DNA of 64,000 nucleotides from an uncultured delta proteobacterium (GCA_903835685.1 CAILNX010000056.1:62001-126000); one strand, 5' to 3'. Numbered from the stretch's first letter, positions 1 through 10,449 are shown. Translations and numbers: made by a program. The notes: generated by a model not told the origin, from the letters alone.

Positions 1-1800
<1,800 letters not shown>

Positions 1801-1873
1801 ACGCCTCAAGCGTACCGAGCCCACGGCAAAAACCCTTCCGACGCCCCGGCGGTCGAGACTTTCCAGGAGGAAA

Positions 1874-1891
1874 AGGCCTGTTTCCAGGCCT
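1874..1891 (+). promoter_or_regulatory. Stem-loop between a Shine-Dalgarno and the ABC-F start
   Basis: AGGCCTG (1874-1880) and CAGGCCT (1885-1891) form a perfect 7-bp hairpin with a 4-nt loop. It sits between a strong AGGAGG (1865-1870) and the ATG at 1904, which otherwise lies too far from that site. Folding would bring the AGGAGG closer to the start codon. A role in translational control is inferred only. Confidence 0.35.
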
Positions 1892-1903
1892 CGCGCATCG
1901 TGT

Positions 1904-3928
1904 ATGGCCAAAGTCGTATTGCGGGAAGTGGAGAAATCCTTTGGGGGCCGGGACCTGTTCAAGGGCCTGTCCCTGGAGTTGGACGAGGGCATGCGCCTGG
2001 CCGTGGCCGGACCCAACGGCGGCGGCAAGAGCACCCTGCTCAAGATCCTGGCCGGGGTGGAGACCCCGGACGCGGGCCAGCTCATCGTGCCCCGAGGGGC
2101 GCGGGTGGGCTACGTGGCCCAGGAACTTTCCGAAGAGGACCTGGCCTGCCCACTCTTGGGCTGGGTCCTGGCCGCCCTGCCCTCCTGGTCCGGATTCTGG
2201 CGGGAGTGGGAGCACGCGGCCCGGGACCACGACGAGGCGGCCCTGGCCCGGCTGTCCCGGGAGCAGGCCGAGCTGGAGCACTCTTTCGGCTACAATCCCG
2301 AGCACAAGGCCCGGGCCGTGCTCTCGGGCCTGGGATTTTTCGACGAGGAGCTGTCCCGGCCCGTGCGCGCGCTCTCTGGCGGATGGCGGGAGCGGGCCAA
2401 GCTGGCCCGGGTCCTGCTCCAGGGCGCGGACGTGCTGCTCCTGGACGAACCCACCAACCACCTGGACATCGAGGCCGTGGAATGGCTGGAGCGCTACCTG
2501 CTCTCCTTCCGGGGGGCCGTGGCCTTTGTGGCCCACGACCGCATCTTCCTGGACAAGGTGTCCACCCATGTCCTTTTTATCGCGGGCGGCCGTGCGGTCC
2601 TGCGCAAGGGCGACTTCAGCACCTATGTTCTCTGGGAAGAGGAATGCGCCCGGCTCAGGGACAAGGAGCAGGCCAAACTGGCGGCCAAGATCGAGCATGA
2701 ATACGACTACATCCGGCGATTTCGGGTCAAGGCCCGCAAGGCCGCCCAGGCCCAGGCCAAGCTGCGGCGGGTGGAGAAGATGCAGGAGGAGCTGACCCGC
2801 AGCAAGGACGAATCCCGGGCGGCCCGGCCCGGCCGGAGCCTGTCTTTTAGCCTGCCCACCTCCTCCCGGGGGGACAAGTCGGCCATCACGGCCGTGGACC
2901 TGGCCCACCACTACGGGGACTTAAAGCACCACTGGCCGCCGCTGACCTTCCACATCTTCCGGGGCAAGAAGATCGCCCTGGTGGCCCCCAACGGCGCGGG
3001 CAAGTCCAGCCTCCTGCGCCTGGCCGCAGGCTTGGCCCAGCCCACGTCCGGGAGCATCATCCGGGGGGGCAACACCAAGATCGGGTATTTCAGCCAGCAC
3101 CAAACCGAGATCCTCCAGCCCACGGCCACGGTCCTGGCCGAGGCCCGCCGCCTGTCCGACCCCGAGGTCCTGGACCAGGGCATCAAAGACGTGCTCGGGC
3201 TGTTCATGCTCGGTGAGGACTATTTCGACCGCCCCGTGTCCCGGCTCTCGGGCGGGGAAAAGAGCCGCCTGGTCCTGGCCTCCCTGTTCCTGGCCAAGTC
3301 CAACCTGCTCATCATGGACGAGCCCACCAACCACCTGGACCTGGAAAGCCGCCAGGCTCTGGTGGACGCCCTGGCCGACTACGAGGGCGCGCTCTTTCTG
3401 GTGGCCCACGACCGCTTCCTCATCTCCGAGGTGGCCGACGAGGTCTGGGTCCTGGGACCGGATGGCCTGACCCAGTACTTGGGCGGGTATCCGGAATACG
3501 AGGAGAAGCGCCAGGCCCTGGCCAAGGCCAGGGATTCCGAGGCCCGGAGCGCGGCCCGGGAGGCCGACGCCAGGCCCCGCGCCGAGGAGGCCCCGTCAGC
3601 CTCCCGCCGCCTGACCAAGGAGGACAAGCGCCGCCAGGCCGAGATCAGGAACCGCCTGAGCAAGGACTTGAAGCCCCGCAAGGAGGCCTATGCCGCGGCC
3701 GAGGCCGAACTGGAGGCGCTCATGGCCGAACAGTCCGAGACCGAAACCCGGCTGCACGACCCCGAGACCTACAAAGACAGCGAGCTGACCCAGAAGCTGG
3801 CCACCCGGTACAAGACCCTGTCCGACGAGGTGGAGGCGGCCTTTGCCCGGCTGCACAGCCTGGAAGAGGAAATCGCGGCCCTGGAGGCCAAGCGGGACAC
3901 GCTTTTGGCCGAGGGGGGCGAGGAGTAG
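1904..3928 (+). CDS. ABC-F family ATPase (translation factor type)
   Basis: A 674-aa soluble protein with two ABC nucleotide-binding domains and no membrane segments. NBD1 has Walker A GPNGGGKST near residue 36, signature LSGGWRERAKLAR and Walker B LLLDEPTNHLD. NBD2 has Walker A APNGAGKSS, signature LSGGEKSRLVLA and LIMDEPTNHLD. A charged linker separates them and a Lys/Glu-rich coiled coil closes the protein, as in Uup/YheS-like ABC-F proteins. Family members bind the ribosomal E site and relieve stalled translation or give antibiotic resistance; which role applies here cannot be told. The ATG at 1904 is the only plausible start because no in-frame start lies upstream. It has no close Shine-Dalgarno, but an AGGAGG with a hairpin lies upstream. 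Confidence 0.92.
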   Translation: MAKVVLREVEKSFGGRDLFKGLSLELDEGMRLAVAGPNGGGKSTLLKILAGVETPDAGQLIVPRGARVGYVAQELSEEDLACPLLGWVLAALPSWSGFWREWEHAARDHDEAALARLSREQAELEHSFGYNPEHKARAVLSGLGFFDEELSRPVRALSGGWRERAKLARVLLQGADVLLLDEPTNHLDIEAVEWLERYLLSFRGAVAFVAHDRIFLDKVSTHVLFIAGGRAVLRKGDFSTYVLWEEECARLRDKEQAKLAAKIEHEYDYIRRFRVKARKAAQAQAKLRRVEKMQEELTRSKDESRAARPGRSLSFSLPTSSRGDKSAITAVDLAHHYGDLKHHWPPLTFHIFRGKKIALVAPNGAGKSSLLRLAAGLAQPTSGSIIRGGNTKIGYFSQHQTEILQPTATVLAEARRLSDPEVLDQGIKDVLGLFMLGEDYFDRPVSRLSGGEKSRLVLASLFLAKSNLLIMDEPTNHLDLESRQALVDALADYEGALFLVAHDRFLISEVADEVWVLGPDGLTQYLGGYPEYEEKRQALAKARDSEARSAAREADARPRAEEAPSASRRLTKEDKRRQAEIRNRLSKDLKPRKEAYAAAEAELEALMAEQSETETRLHDPETYKDSELTQKLATRYKTLSDEVEAAFARLHSLEEEIAALEAKRDTLLAEGGEE

Positions 3929-3936
3929 GGGCGGCC

Positions 3937-3964
3937 TTGACACGACGCAAAAAATGCGTACATT
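3937..3964 (+). promoter_or_regulatory. Promoter and putative operator of the RelE/Xre module
   Basis: TTGACA (3937-3942) and TACATT (3959-3964) are separated by 16 nt. The spacer contains the inverted repeat ACGCA-N5-TGCGT (3945-3959), a likely site for antitoxin autorepression. The predicted transcription start falls close to the second ATG (3972) of the toxin gene. Confidence 0.5.
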
Positions 3965-4262
3965 TCGCGACATGACCTGGACGGTTCGCCTCTCCGGACG
4001 AATTCTGAAGAAGATACGCGCATTGCCTCCAGACACAGGCATGGCTGTCCAGGCGCTTTTGCAGGATCTCAAGGAATTTGGGCCGAGCCTCCCCGCGTGG
4101 CCCCATTTCGGGAAAATCCGGGGACGCAAAGGGTGTTATCATTGCCACGTTCAACGTGGACGCCCGACCTATGTGGTTGTCTGGCGAGAAACCGGCCCCC
4201 TGGCCATCGAGGTGACCTATGTCGGAACTCACGAAGGCGCGGACTACCAGCGGCTTTGTTGA
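3954..4262 (+). CDS. RelE/HigB-like toxin
   Basis: A 102-aa basic protein (96 aa if the ATG at 3972 is used) of the RelE/ParE-type mRNase or inhibitor fold. Features are an N-terminal helix rich in Lys/Arg (ILKKIRALPP), a central strand pair with HFGKIRGRKGCYHCHV, and a C-terminal strand ending in TYVGTHEGADYQRL, as in the HigB/cytotoxic translational repressor group. It precedes and overlaps an Xre-type antitoxin by 44 nt, the toxin-first order of HigBA systems. No clear Shine-Dalgarno is present for either start, and the promoter places the transcript start near 3972, so the shorter product could be made from a nearly leaderless mRNA. Activity is inferred from fold and context. Confidence 0.75.
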   Translation: MRTFRDMTWTVRLSGRILKKIRALPPDTGMAVQALLQDLKEFGPSLPAWPHFGKIRGRKGCYHCHVQRGRPTYVVVWRETGPLAIEVTYVGTHEGADYQRLC

Positions 4263-4605
4263 ATTCTCCCTGCGCGTGGACCCGGCCCAGGCCGACAAGG
4301 TGGAGACGGCCCTAAAGGCCCTGCTGGCCATCCTGCCCGGGCCGCCGGTGGACGAGGATGATCGCCTGTACACCGTGGAAGAGGCCTTCGGCCCCCGCGT
4401 TCCCGGGCACATGATCCGGGGCTACCGGAGCCGGGAGGGCCTGACCCAGGCCGATCTGGCTGCAAAACTCGGGACGGCCAGGTCCGTGGTCTCGGACCTG
4501 GAAAACGGCCGCCGCCCGGTCAGCGGGAAGATGGCCCGCCGCCTGGCCGAGATATTCGGCAGCACCCCCCGCATGTTCCTGCCCGAGGACGGGATGGCCG
4601 TCTGA
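4219..4605 (+). CDS. Xre-family antitoxin
   Basis: A 128-aa protein with a C-terminal helix-turn-helix (about residues 68-120: GYRSREGLTQADLAAKLGTARSVVSDLENGRRPV), preceded by a domain that probably binds the toxin. It starts inside the toxin gene behind GAGGTG spaced 5 nt from ATG, which implies coupled translation. In HigBA-type modules this protein neutralises the toxin and represses the operon; the inverted repeat in the promoter at 3945-3959 is the likely target. The nearest alternative is a stand-alone Xre regulator, but the overlap with a RelE-like gene argues for an antitoxin. Confidence 0.78.
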   Translation: MSELTKARTTSGFVEFSLRVDPAQADKVETALKALLAILPGPPVDEDDRLYTVEEAFGPRVPGHMIRGYRSREGLTQADLAAKLGTARSVVSDLENGRRPVSGKMARRLAEIFGSTPRMFLPEDGMAV

Positions 4606-4670
4606 ACGACGCCCGAGCGTCCTCGCCCCCTGTCCGCCCCTGGATTCTGATTCATTCACCCAAATACGAA

Positions 4671-4706
4671 GGGATGGACCGCCGCCCGCAGGCCGCGATC
4701 CATCCC
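4671..4706. terminator. Hairpin between convergent genes
   Basis: GGGATGGA (4671-4678) pairs with TCCATCCC (4699-4706) across a GC-rich loop. It lies between the convergent antitoxin and aldehyde oxidoreductase genes. There is no T-run, so a terminator role is tentative. Confidence 0.3.
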
Positions 4707-4746
4707 CGTTCATTCTGCTCAGCCCGGCCCCAGAGGGCCGGTGATA

Positions 4747-6528
4747 TTATGCTTCGGCCTTGGGCTCCGTCCCCAGCCCGGTCAAGGCCTTGGCGTAAGC
4801 CTGGCGCAACTCCTCCATGTACACGGTGTCGATGCCGCCCTTCCAGGTGACCACCTCGGTGAAGCGCTTGGGAATGGAGATGGACAGCGGGTCGTAGCCG
4901 GTGTCGAAGCGGCACTTCCAGCGGGCCTTGTGCAGGGCGAACGAGGCCGCGTCCCAGTTGTCCGCGATGGGCCCGTCGCCCACTGAGCGCAGGGCCTCCT
5001 TCATGACCTCCTCCTTGTACACCCCCCGGGCGAACAGGCAGGCCACCATGGAGGTGGTCATGATCCGCTCCCGCTCGTCCTTGACCAGGAAATCCACGGT
5101 CTTGACCACGTCCTTTTCCTTGCTCTTCTGGTCCATGGCATAGGCCCCGGTGTCCAGGTGGGAATGCCGAAATCCCAGGGATTCGGCCACGAAAAAGGCC
5201 TCGCCCGTGGCGTACCCGGCCATTTCCTGGCCCAGGACGCAGGCGAAGTCCTCGCCGTGGTAATGCTTGCCCGCCACCAAGGCCCCCTGGCCCAGGATGC
5301 GGTAGAACTCGTTGGCCGCATGGCTCAGGTGGTAGATGGCCTGCTTGTAACCCTCGGCGTCGCCAAAGGACAGCGGGACGAGCGTCTCCTTCTCCGAGAT
5401 GAGCCCCTTCTGGAAGGCCTCGGTGGCCCAGGCCAGGGCCACGCCCGCGCTCATGACGTCCAGCCCGTATTTCTCCACCTGGTCCATAATGGCCAGAACC
5501 TTGAAGGCGTCGGTCACGCCCAGCATGGTGCCGGTGGCGAAGATGGGCTCGTAGTCGTAGGCCACCTGGCGGTAGAGGTAGCGGTTCTCGGTCTGGAATT
5601 TCTCGCGCACGAACCCGATGTGGATGCAGCCCACCGGGCACCCGGCGCAGGCCGCGTTGCGCAGGAGCGTGTCGTCGGCAAACTTCTGCCCGGTGATGCC
5701 CTCGATGCCCGCATCCGAGGTGGCCTGGAGGTTGCGCCAGGGCAGGGACTTGATCTCGTCCAGGCCCTTCAGGTTCACGGCCGTGCCCAGGCTGTGGTAT
5801 TTGCTCATCATGTCCGTGGCGGTCATGTCCGTGAAAATCTTCTGGAAGAGCCTCGCGTACTCCTTGCCCGGAGGCAGGGCAAAATCCCCGTCGCCCTGGA
5901 CCAGGATGGCCTTCAAGTTCTTGGCCCCCATGACCGCGCCGGAGCCTAAGCGCCCGAAATGGCGGTAGGTGTCCACATTGATGCAGGCGTAGGCCAGCTT
6001 GTTCTCCCCGGCCGGGCCGATGCGCCAGATGCTGCGGTGGCCGCTGCCTCCGACCTGGAGCTTGCGCAACCGCTTGCCCGTGGTGAACACGTCAGCCCCC
6101 CACAAAAAATGCGCGTCGCTGACCTGGAGCCGCCGATGCCCCAGGGACACCACCACCGGCCGCTCGGCCCGGCCCACGATGACCAGGGCGTCCACCCCGG
6201 CGAAGAACAGGGACAGGGCCGACCGGCCGCCCGCGTGGCTCTCGGCGTACTGGTCGTGGTACGGGGATTTGAAGGCGCACACGGTCTTGCTCATGAGCGG
6301 GAAAAAGCCGGTGAGCGGACCGATGGCGAAGATGAGGGGCTGGCGGGGGTCGTCCCAGGGCGCGTCCGGCACGCCGTAGGCGGCGAAAAGCCCGGCGGCC
6401 AGGCCGCTGCCGCCCACCCATTTGGCCCGGTCGGGAAAGGCGACCACCTCGCCCTTGCCCCGGGACAGGTCCACCAGCATGACGCGGAAATTCGGGCGAA
6501 ATTCAGGAGTGAAACCAGAACTGGTCAT
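4747..6528 (-). CDS. aor: Aldehyde:ferredoxin oxidoreductase (tungsten AOR family)
   Basis: A 593-aa protein, close to the usual AOR length. It has the AOR N-terminal domain (DLSRGKGEVVAFPDRAKWVGGSGL, then ATGPLTG-like AIGPLTGFFP and the LGSGAVMGAKNLKAI segment that binds the tungstopterin) and a CxxCxxxC cluster motif (CAGCPVGC, about residues 293-300) for a [4Fe-4S] centre. The family oxidises aldehydes to carboxylates with ferredoxin as acceptor. The ATG at 6528 overlaps the stop of the upstream ferredoxin gene as ATGA, so the two are translationally coupled and form an oxidoreductase with its electron carrier subunit. Substrate range cannot be read from sequence. Upstream in-frame sequence was rejected because it reads the ferredoxin gene out of frame. 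Confidence 0.9.
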   Translation of the reverse strand: MTSSGFTPEFRPNFRVMLVDLSRGKGEVVAFPDRAKWVGGSGLAAGLFAAYGVPDAPWDDPRQPLIFAIGPLTGFFPLMSKTVCAFKSPYHDQYAESHAGGRSALSLFFAGVDALVIVGRAERPVVVSLGHRRLQVSDAHFLWGADVFTTGKRLRKLQVGGSGHRSIWRIGPAGENKLAYACINVDTYRHFGRLGSGAVMGAKNLKAILVQGDGDFALPPGKEYARLFQKIFTDMTATDMMSKYHSLGTAVNLKGLDEIKSLPWRNLQATSDAGIEGITGQKFADDTLLRNAACAGCPVGCIHIGFVREKFQTENRYLYRQVAYDYEPIFATGTMLGVTDAFKVLAIMDQVEKYGLDVMSAGVALAWATEAFQKGLISEKETLVPLSFGDAEGYKQAIYHLSHAANEFYRILGQGALVAGKHYHGEDFACVLGQEMAGYATGEAFFVAESLGFRHSHLDTGAYAMDQKSKEKDVVKTVDFLVKDERERIMTTSMVACLFARGVYKEEVMKEALRSVGDGPIADNWDAASFALHKARWKCRFDTGYDPLSISIPKRFTEVVTWKGGIDTVYMEELRQAYAKALTGLGTEPKAEA

Positions 6529-6950
6529 GCCGCGTCCTCCGTGTCGTCCCCGCCCAGGGGCCTGAGTTCGAGGCATTCGTGGGGGCAAAAGGGCACGCAC
6601 CGGCCGCAGTGGATGCACACGAAAGGCCGCATGCCCGCGTCCATGTAGATGGCGTCCACCGGGCAGGCCTTGGCGCACTGGCCGCAGTTGATGCACTTGC
6701 TCTTTTTGTGCATCACCCCGCCCTGCTTGCGCGGGGCCATGGCCCCGGTGGGGCAGGCCTCGGCGCAGGCCGGATGGGCACAGGCCACGCAGACCGTGGC
6801 CTCGAACCCGGTGGACAGCCCGCCTGCGGACCCCACCCGGATTCCGGCCGTGTTCCAGGACAGGTTGCCGTGCACCAGCCTGGCGCAGGCCAGGGAACAG
6901 GAATGGCAGCCGATGCACCGATCCATGCTCACGGGTCGCAAAACCTTCAT
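6525..6950 (-). CDS. Polyferredoxin subunit with four [4Fe-4S] motifs
   Basis: A 141-aa protein with four cysteine clusters: CIGCHSCSLAC, CVACAHPACAEACP, CINCGQCAKACP and CIHCGRCVPFCP. This is the HycB/DmsB-like 4Fe-4S dicluster arrangement. The ATG at 6950 has a GGAGAG Shine-Dalgarno; a longer reading to 7043 lacks one. It is the first gene of a two-gene operon with the aldehyde oxidoreductase and very likely carries electrons from its tungsten site to a soluble or membrane partner. No signal peptide is visible, so the complex is probably cytoplasmic. Confidence 0.9.
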   Translation of the reverse strand: MKVLRPVSMDRCIGCHSCSLACARLVHGNLSWNTAGIRVGSAGGLSTGFEATVCVACAHPACAEACPTGAMAPRKQGGVMHKKSKCINCGQCAKACPVDAIYMDAGMRPFVCIHCGRCVPFCPHECLELRPLGGDDTEDAA

Positions 6951-6982
6951 GCCGCTCTCCTCGGGCCGGAATGGCCGGTCGC

Positions 6983-7010
6983 TTGTCCTTATATCAATTG
7001 CAAATATATG
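6983..7010 (+). promoter_or_regulatory. Candidate promoter of trmL
   Basis: TTGTCC (6983-6988), a 16-nt spacer and TATATG (7005-7010) stand in an AT-rich patch of an otherwise GC-rich gap between divergent genes. The same patch may also hold the minus-strand promoter of the ferredoxin-AOR operon. Confidence 0.3.
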
Positions 7011-7097
7011 CCGACAGGGCAAGGTCTGTATCAGCCAGGACATAATGGCCGCAAAACCCGGCCTTGGCAGGGACCGCGAATGGGGCTAGGAGAGCCC

Positions 7098-7550
7098 ATG
7101 CGCCTGGTGCTCTACGAACCCGAAATCCCGCCCAACACCGGCAACGTGGCCCGGCTCTGCGCGGCCACCCGCACCCCCCTGCACCTGATCGAGCCCCTGG
7201 GCTTTCAAATCGACGACAAGCACCTGAAACGCGCGGGCCTGGACTACTGGCCCCACGTCAACGTGCGCGTGCACGCCGACTGGGAGGCCTTCCTGGCCGA
7301 GGCCGCGCCCGGCCGGGTGGTGCTCACCAGCGCCCGCCAGGGGGTGCATTTGAACCGCTTCGCCTTTGCCCCGGGCGACACCCTGGTCCTGGGGCCGGAG
7401 ACCAGGGGCTTGCCCGAGGCCCTGTGGTCGCGCTATGAGGGCGTGCGCATCCCCATCTGGGGGGAGGTGCGCAGCTTAAACCTGTCCACCGCCGCAGGCA
7501 TCCTGCTCTACGAGGCCCTGCGCCAGACCGGGGAGCTTGAGGAAAAATGA
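7098..7550 (+). CDS. trmL: tRNA (cytidine/uridine-34 2'-O)-methyltransferase
   Basis: A 150-aa SPOUT-class methyltransferase of the TrmL family. It has the N-terminal LYEPEIPPNTGNVARLCAAT motif and the C-terminal SAM-binding knot (LVLGPETRGLP, then IPIWGEVRSLNLSTAAGILLYEAL). TrmL methylates the wobble ribose of tRNA-Leu isoacceptors. The ATG at 7098 lies 5 nt after AGGAGAG-like sequence; an in-frame ATG at 7080 would add six residues and lacks that spacing. It is divergent from the AOR operon and appears monocistronic. Confidence 0.9.
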   Translation: MRLVLYEPEIPPNTGNVARLCAATRTPLHLIEPLGFQIDDKHLKRAGLDYWPHVNVRVHADWEAFLAEAAPGRVVLTSARQGVHLNRFAFAPGDTLVLGPETRGLPEALWSRYEGVRIPIWGEVRSLNLSTAAGILLYEALRQTGELEEK

Positions 7551-7658
7551 GCTTTTCCAGCTTGTTCCGCAATAATCCGAGTCCCCGGTTCGACTCGTTT
7601 CTCATAATCTATTTGAAGAATTGAAAAGAAAGAATTATAATTTTATCCAGACTTCGTC

Positions 7659-7686
7659 TTGACATTGTCTCAACAAATTCTAGAAA
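7659..7686 (+). promoter_or_regulatory. Promoter of rfbB
   Basis: A perfect TTGACA (7659-7664), 16-nt spacer and TAGAAA (7681-7686) sit in an AT-rich intergenic stretch. The predicted transcription start leaves a leader of only about 13 nt before the ATG at 7706. Confidence 0.5.
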
Positions 7687-7705
7687 AACAGGAAAAAAAC
7701 CGCCC

Positions 7706-8737
7706 ATGAATCTTCTTGTCACCGGCGGCTGCGGCTTCATCGGGACCAATTTCGTCCGCTTCGTGCTCACCCGCCATCCAGACTGGCGCATCGTGAATCT
7801 GGACGCCCTGACCTATGCGGGCAACCGGCACAACCTGGCCGATCTGGAGGCCCCCGCCTCGAAAGACCGGCCGTCCCGCTACGCCTTTGTGCACGGGGAC
7901 ATCGGGGACCTGGCCCTGGTCGAGGGGCTCATCGAAGAGCACCGCATCGAGGCCGTGGTCAATTTCGCGGCCGAGTCCCATGTGGACCGCTCCATCACCG
8001 CGCCGGACACCTTTGTGCGCACCAATGTGCTGGGAACCCAGGCCGTGCTGGAGGCCTGCCGCCGGGCCAAGGTGCGCCTGGTGCACATCTCCACGGACGA
8101 GGTGTACGGGTCCCTCGGACCGAGCGACCACCCCTTTCTGGAGTCCACCCCGCTCACGCCCAACAGCCCCTACTCGGCCTCCAAGGCCGGGGCCGACCTC
8201 CTGGTCCGGGCCTATCACGAGACCTACGGCCTGGACGCGGTCATCACCCGCTGCTCCAACAACTACGGCCCGTACCAGTTCCCGGAAAAGCTCATCCCGC
8301 TCATGTACGTTCAGGCCAAGGCGGGCCAGCCCCTGCCGGTCTACGGCGACGGCCAGAACGTGCGGGACTGGATCTATGTGGACGACCACTGCCTGGGCGT
8401 GGAACTGGCCCTGACCAAGGGTCGCCCCGGCGCGGTGTACAATTTCGGCGGCGCGGCCGAGCGGGCCAACCTGGAGGTGGTCCGGGCCATCCTGGACACG
8501 CTGGGCCAGCCCCATTCCCTGATCCGCTTCGTCACCGACCGGCCCGGGCACGACCGGAGATACGCCATGGACTTCACCCTGGCCGAGCAGGAGTTGGGCT
8601 TCGCCCCCACCGTGAGTTTCGAGCAGGGCCTGGCCCGGACCATGGTCTGGTATCAGGCCAACGCGGCCTGGCTGGCCCAGGTGCAGAGCGGGGAGTACCG
8701 CCGGTTCATGGACCAGTGGTATGGGGACCGGACGTGA
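7706..8737 (+). CDS. rfbB: dTDP-glucose 4,6-dehydratase
   Basis: A 343-aa extended short-chain dehydrogenase that converts dTDP-glucose to dTDP-4-keto-6-deoxyglucose. It shows the NAD-binding TGGCGFIG at residues 6-13, the STDEVYGS catalytic segment with Asp-Glu, the YSASKAGAD YxxxK motif, and the NNYGPYQFPEKLIPL and GDGQNVRDWIYVDDH blocks typical of RfbB/RmlB. It overlaps the downstream rfbD by 4 nt. The partner genes rfbA and rfbC are not in the window, so either the pathway is completed elsewhere or another deoxysugar is made. Confidence 0.95.
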   Translation: MNLLVTGGCGFIGTNFVRFVLTRHPDWRIVNLDALTYAGNRHNLADLEAPASKDRPSRYAFVHGDIGDLALVEGLIEEHRIEAVVNFAAESHVDRSITAPDTFVRTNVLGTQAVLEACRRAKVRLVHISTDEVYGSLGPSDHPFLESTPLTPNSPYSASKAGADLLVRAYHETYGLDAVITRCSNNYGPYQFPEKLIPLMYVQAKAGQPLPVYGDGQNVRDWIYVDDHCLGVELALTKGRPGAVYNFGGAAERANLEVVRAILDTLGQPHSLIRFVTDRPGHDRRYAMDFTLAEQELGFAPTVSFEQGLARTMVWYQANAAWLAQVQSGEYRRFMDQWYGDRT

Positions 8738-9633
8738 CAGCAAGGGCCGACAGTCTGGCCGGAAATCTGGCCGGGAAAAAAGTCCTGGTCCTGGGCGGCC
8801 GCACGGGCCTGCTGGGCCGCGCCCTGGTGGAGGCCCTCACCCGCCTGGGGGCCGAGCCCCTGGCCGTGGGCCGGGCGGATTTCGACCCCCTGGACCCCGA
8901 GGCCATGGCCAAATTTTTGGACCACAACCAACCGAATTTACTGATCAATGCCGTGGCCTATACGGCGGTGGATAAGGCCGAGGACGAGCCCGAGGCGGCC
9001 GCCCTGCTCAACGCGACCCTCCCGGCCGTCCTGGCCCGGGCCTGCCGCACGGCCGGGCTGCCGCTCCTGCATTTCAGCACGGATTTCGTGTTCGACGGGA
9101 CCAAGGCCGAGCCCTATGTCCCCGAAGACGCGACCAATCCCCTGTCCGTGTACGGCCGCACCAAGCTCGACGGCGAGCGGGCCATCCTGGACATCTTCCC
9201 GGAAAAGAGCGTCATTGCCCGCACAGCCTGGCTCTTCGGCCCGGGCAAGGGCAATTTCGTGCACAAGATCGTGTCCCTGGCCCAGACCCGGGAGAGCTTA
9301 CGCGTGGTCCACGACCAGACCGGCTCACCCACCTTCACCCCGGACCTGGCCGACCTGGCCCTGGCCCTTTTGGCCAGCGGCAAAGCCGGAATCTTCCATG
9401 TGGTCAACGCGGGCCGGGCCACCTGGTGCGATTTGGCCCGGGAGGCGGTCAAAACCGCCGGGCTGGCCTGCCAGGTCCTGCCCATCCGCACGGACCAGTA
9501 CCCGGTCAAGGCCAAGCGCCCACCCTTCTCGGTGTTGGACACAAAGGCCTTGACCGAGGCCACGGGCCTGGTCCCGCGCCCGTGGGAGGAGCCGCTTCGG
9601 GAATATGTGAGGGAAGAATTTTTAAAAAAATAG
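8734..9633 (+). CDS. rfbD: dTDP-4-dehydrorhamnose reductase
   Basis: A 299-aa SDR protein that reduces dTDP-4-keto-L-rhamnose to dTDP-L-rhamnose. It has a Rossmann motif GGRTGLLG near residue 23, the segment LLHFSTDFVFDG, and the YGRTKLDGE active-site YxxxK. I chose GTG at 8734 because it overlaps the rfbB stop as GTGA, which implies coupling; a GTG at 8716 is in frame but would overlap rfbB by 22 nt. The N-terminus carries about ten more residues before the Rossmann strand than usual. The protein should supply rhamnose-type sugar for the glycosylation genes facing it. Confidence 0.92.
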   Translation: MTARADSLAGNLAGKKVLVLGGRTGLLGRALVEALTRLGAEPLAVGRADFDPLDPEAMAKFLDHNQPNLLINAVAYTAVDKAEDEPEAAALLNATLPAVLARACRTAGLPLLHFSTDFVFDGTKAEPYVPEDATNPLSVYGRTKLDGERAILDIFPEKSVIARTAWLFGPGKGNFVHKIVSLAQTRESLRVVHDQTGSPTFTPDLADLALALLASGKAGIFHVVNAGRATWCDLAREAVKTAGLACQVLPIRTDQYPVKAKRPPFSVLDTKALTEATGLVPRPWEEPLREYVREEFLKK

Positions 9634-9636
9634 AGA

Positions 9637-10449
9637 TTAGCGCCCCTTCCCCAAACACTCCCGCACGATCCCTTCCACCCGGTGCGTAAGCAGGCACCCG
9701 CCCAGCACCAGCCCCCGGCGCTCCTCCAAATCCAGGCAGGGGGCCACGATTTTCCGTTCCCCCCCGACCATCTCGTACAGCCCGGCCCCGCAGGCCCGGC
9801 AGGCCTCGTTCAGGGGCGAGGCCGCGTCCACCAGCACCTCGTCGGCCTTGAGGCAGAGCCCGTAGACAAAGGGCAGGTCCAGGACCTCCTGGGGGCAGCC
9901 CAGGTAGCGGCCGCGCAGGCGCTCGCTCGAAGCCAGGATTCCGGCCAAGTCCTCGCGGCCCAGGTCCAGGCCCGGGACGTACTCCCGGCCCGGGTCCCCG
10001 GCCTGGCCCTGGCCCCGGGTCCAGGCCTCGGGCAGGAAGGGCGGGGCGAACCGGCAACTGGAATGCCAGCGGCGGTAGTTGACGCCCAGCAGATGGGTGT
10101 AGAAGACGAAATCGTAGTGGTCCAGCAGGGCCTCGTTGTGGAAATACCCGCCGGGCAGGTTCAAGAACCAGACCGCCCGGGGCGCGCCCGGGGGCATGAA
10201 CCGGGCGTAATACTCCCGGGTGTGCAGTTCCAGGTGCAGGTCCGGGTCGGCCAGCCGCTCCCCGGCCAGGTCGTCGTGCAGGCCAAAGGGATCGGCCAGG
10301 CGCAGGACCGCGAACCGGCCGTCCCCGGCCAGAGACCGGACAGGACCCTGCTGGAGATCATGGCTCTGGGATTGGCCCAGTTCCGGGGCCAGACACTGGT
10401 CCAACTCCTGGTCCAGGCGGCCATACACCTGCACGCGCGGGCCGGTCAT
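9637..10449 (-). CDS. Uncharacterised protein, glycan-block partner
   Basis: A 270-aa soluble protein with no signal peptide or membrane segment that I can match to a family with confidence. It starts at ATG 10449, overlapping the stop of the upstream glycosyltransferase gene as ATGA, so the two are co-translated. Notable stretches are an N-terminal half with AVLRLADPFGLHDDLAGERL, aromatic segments such as YYARFMPPGAPRAVWFLNLPGGYFHNEALLDHYDFVFYTHLLGVNYRRW, and a Cys-containing C-terminus. The AVWFLNLPGGYF..LLDHYDFVFYT pattern resembles the N-terminal half of CgeB-like glycosyltransferases, which first test whether a donor is named by its carrier. A role in glycan transfer is inferred from this and from context. 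Confidence 0.6.
   Translation of the reverse strand: MTGPRVQVYGRLDQELDQCLAPELGQSQSHDLQQGPVRSLAGDGRFAVLRLADPFGLHDDLAGERLADPDLHLELHTREYYARFMPPGAPRAVWFLNLPGGYFHNEALLDHYDFVFYTHLLGVNYRRWHSSCRFAPPFLPEAWTRGQGQAGDPGREYVPGLDLGREDLAGILASSERLRGRYLGCPQEVLDLPFVYGLCLKADEVLVDAASPLNEACRACGAGLYEMVGGERKIVAPCLDLEERRGLVLGGCLLTHRVEGIVRECLGKGR

Noticed and set aside
7571-7588. tRNA T-arm-like GGTTCGA sequence
   Set aside because: The sequence forms a GAGTC/GACTC hairpin instead; no acceptor, D or anticodon arms are present.
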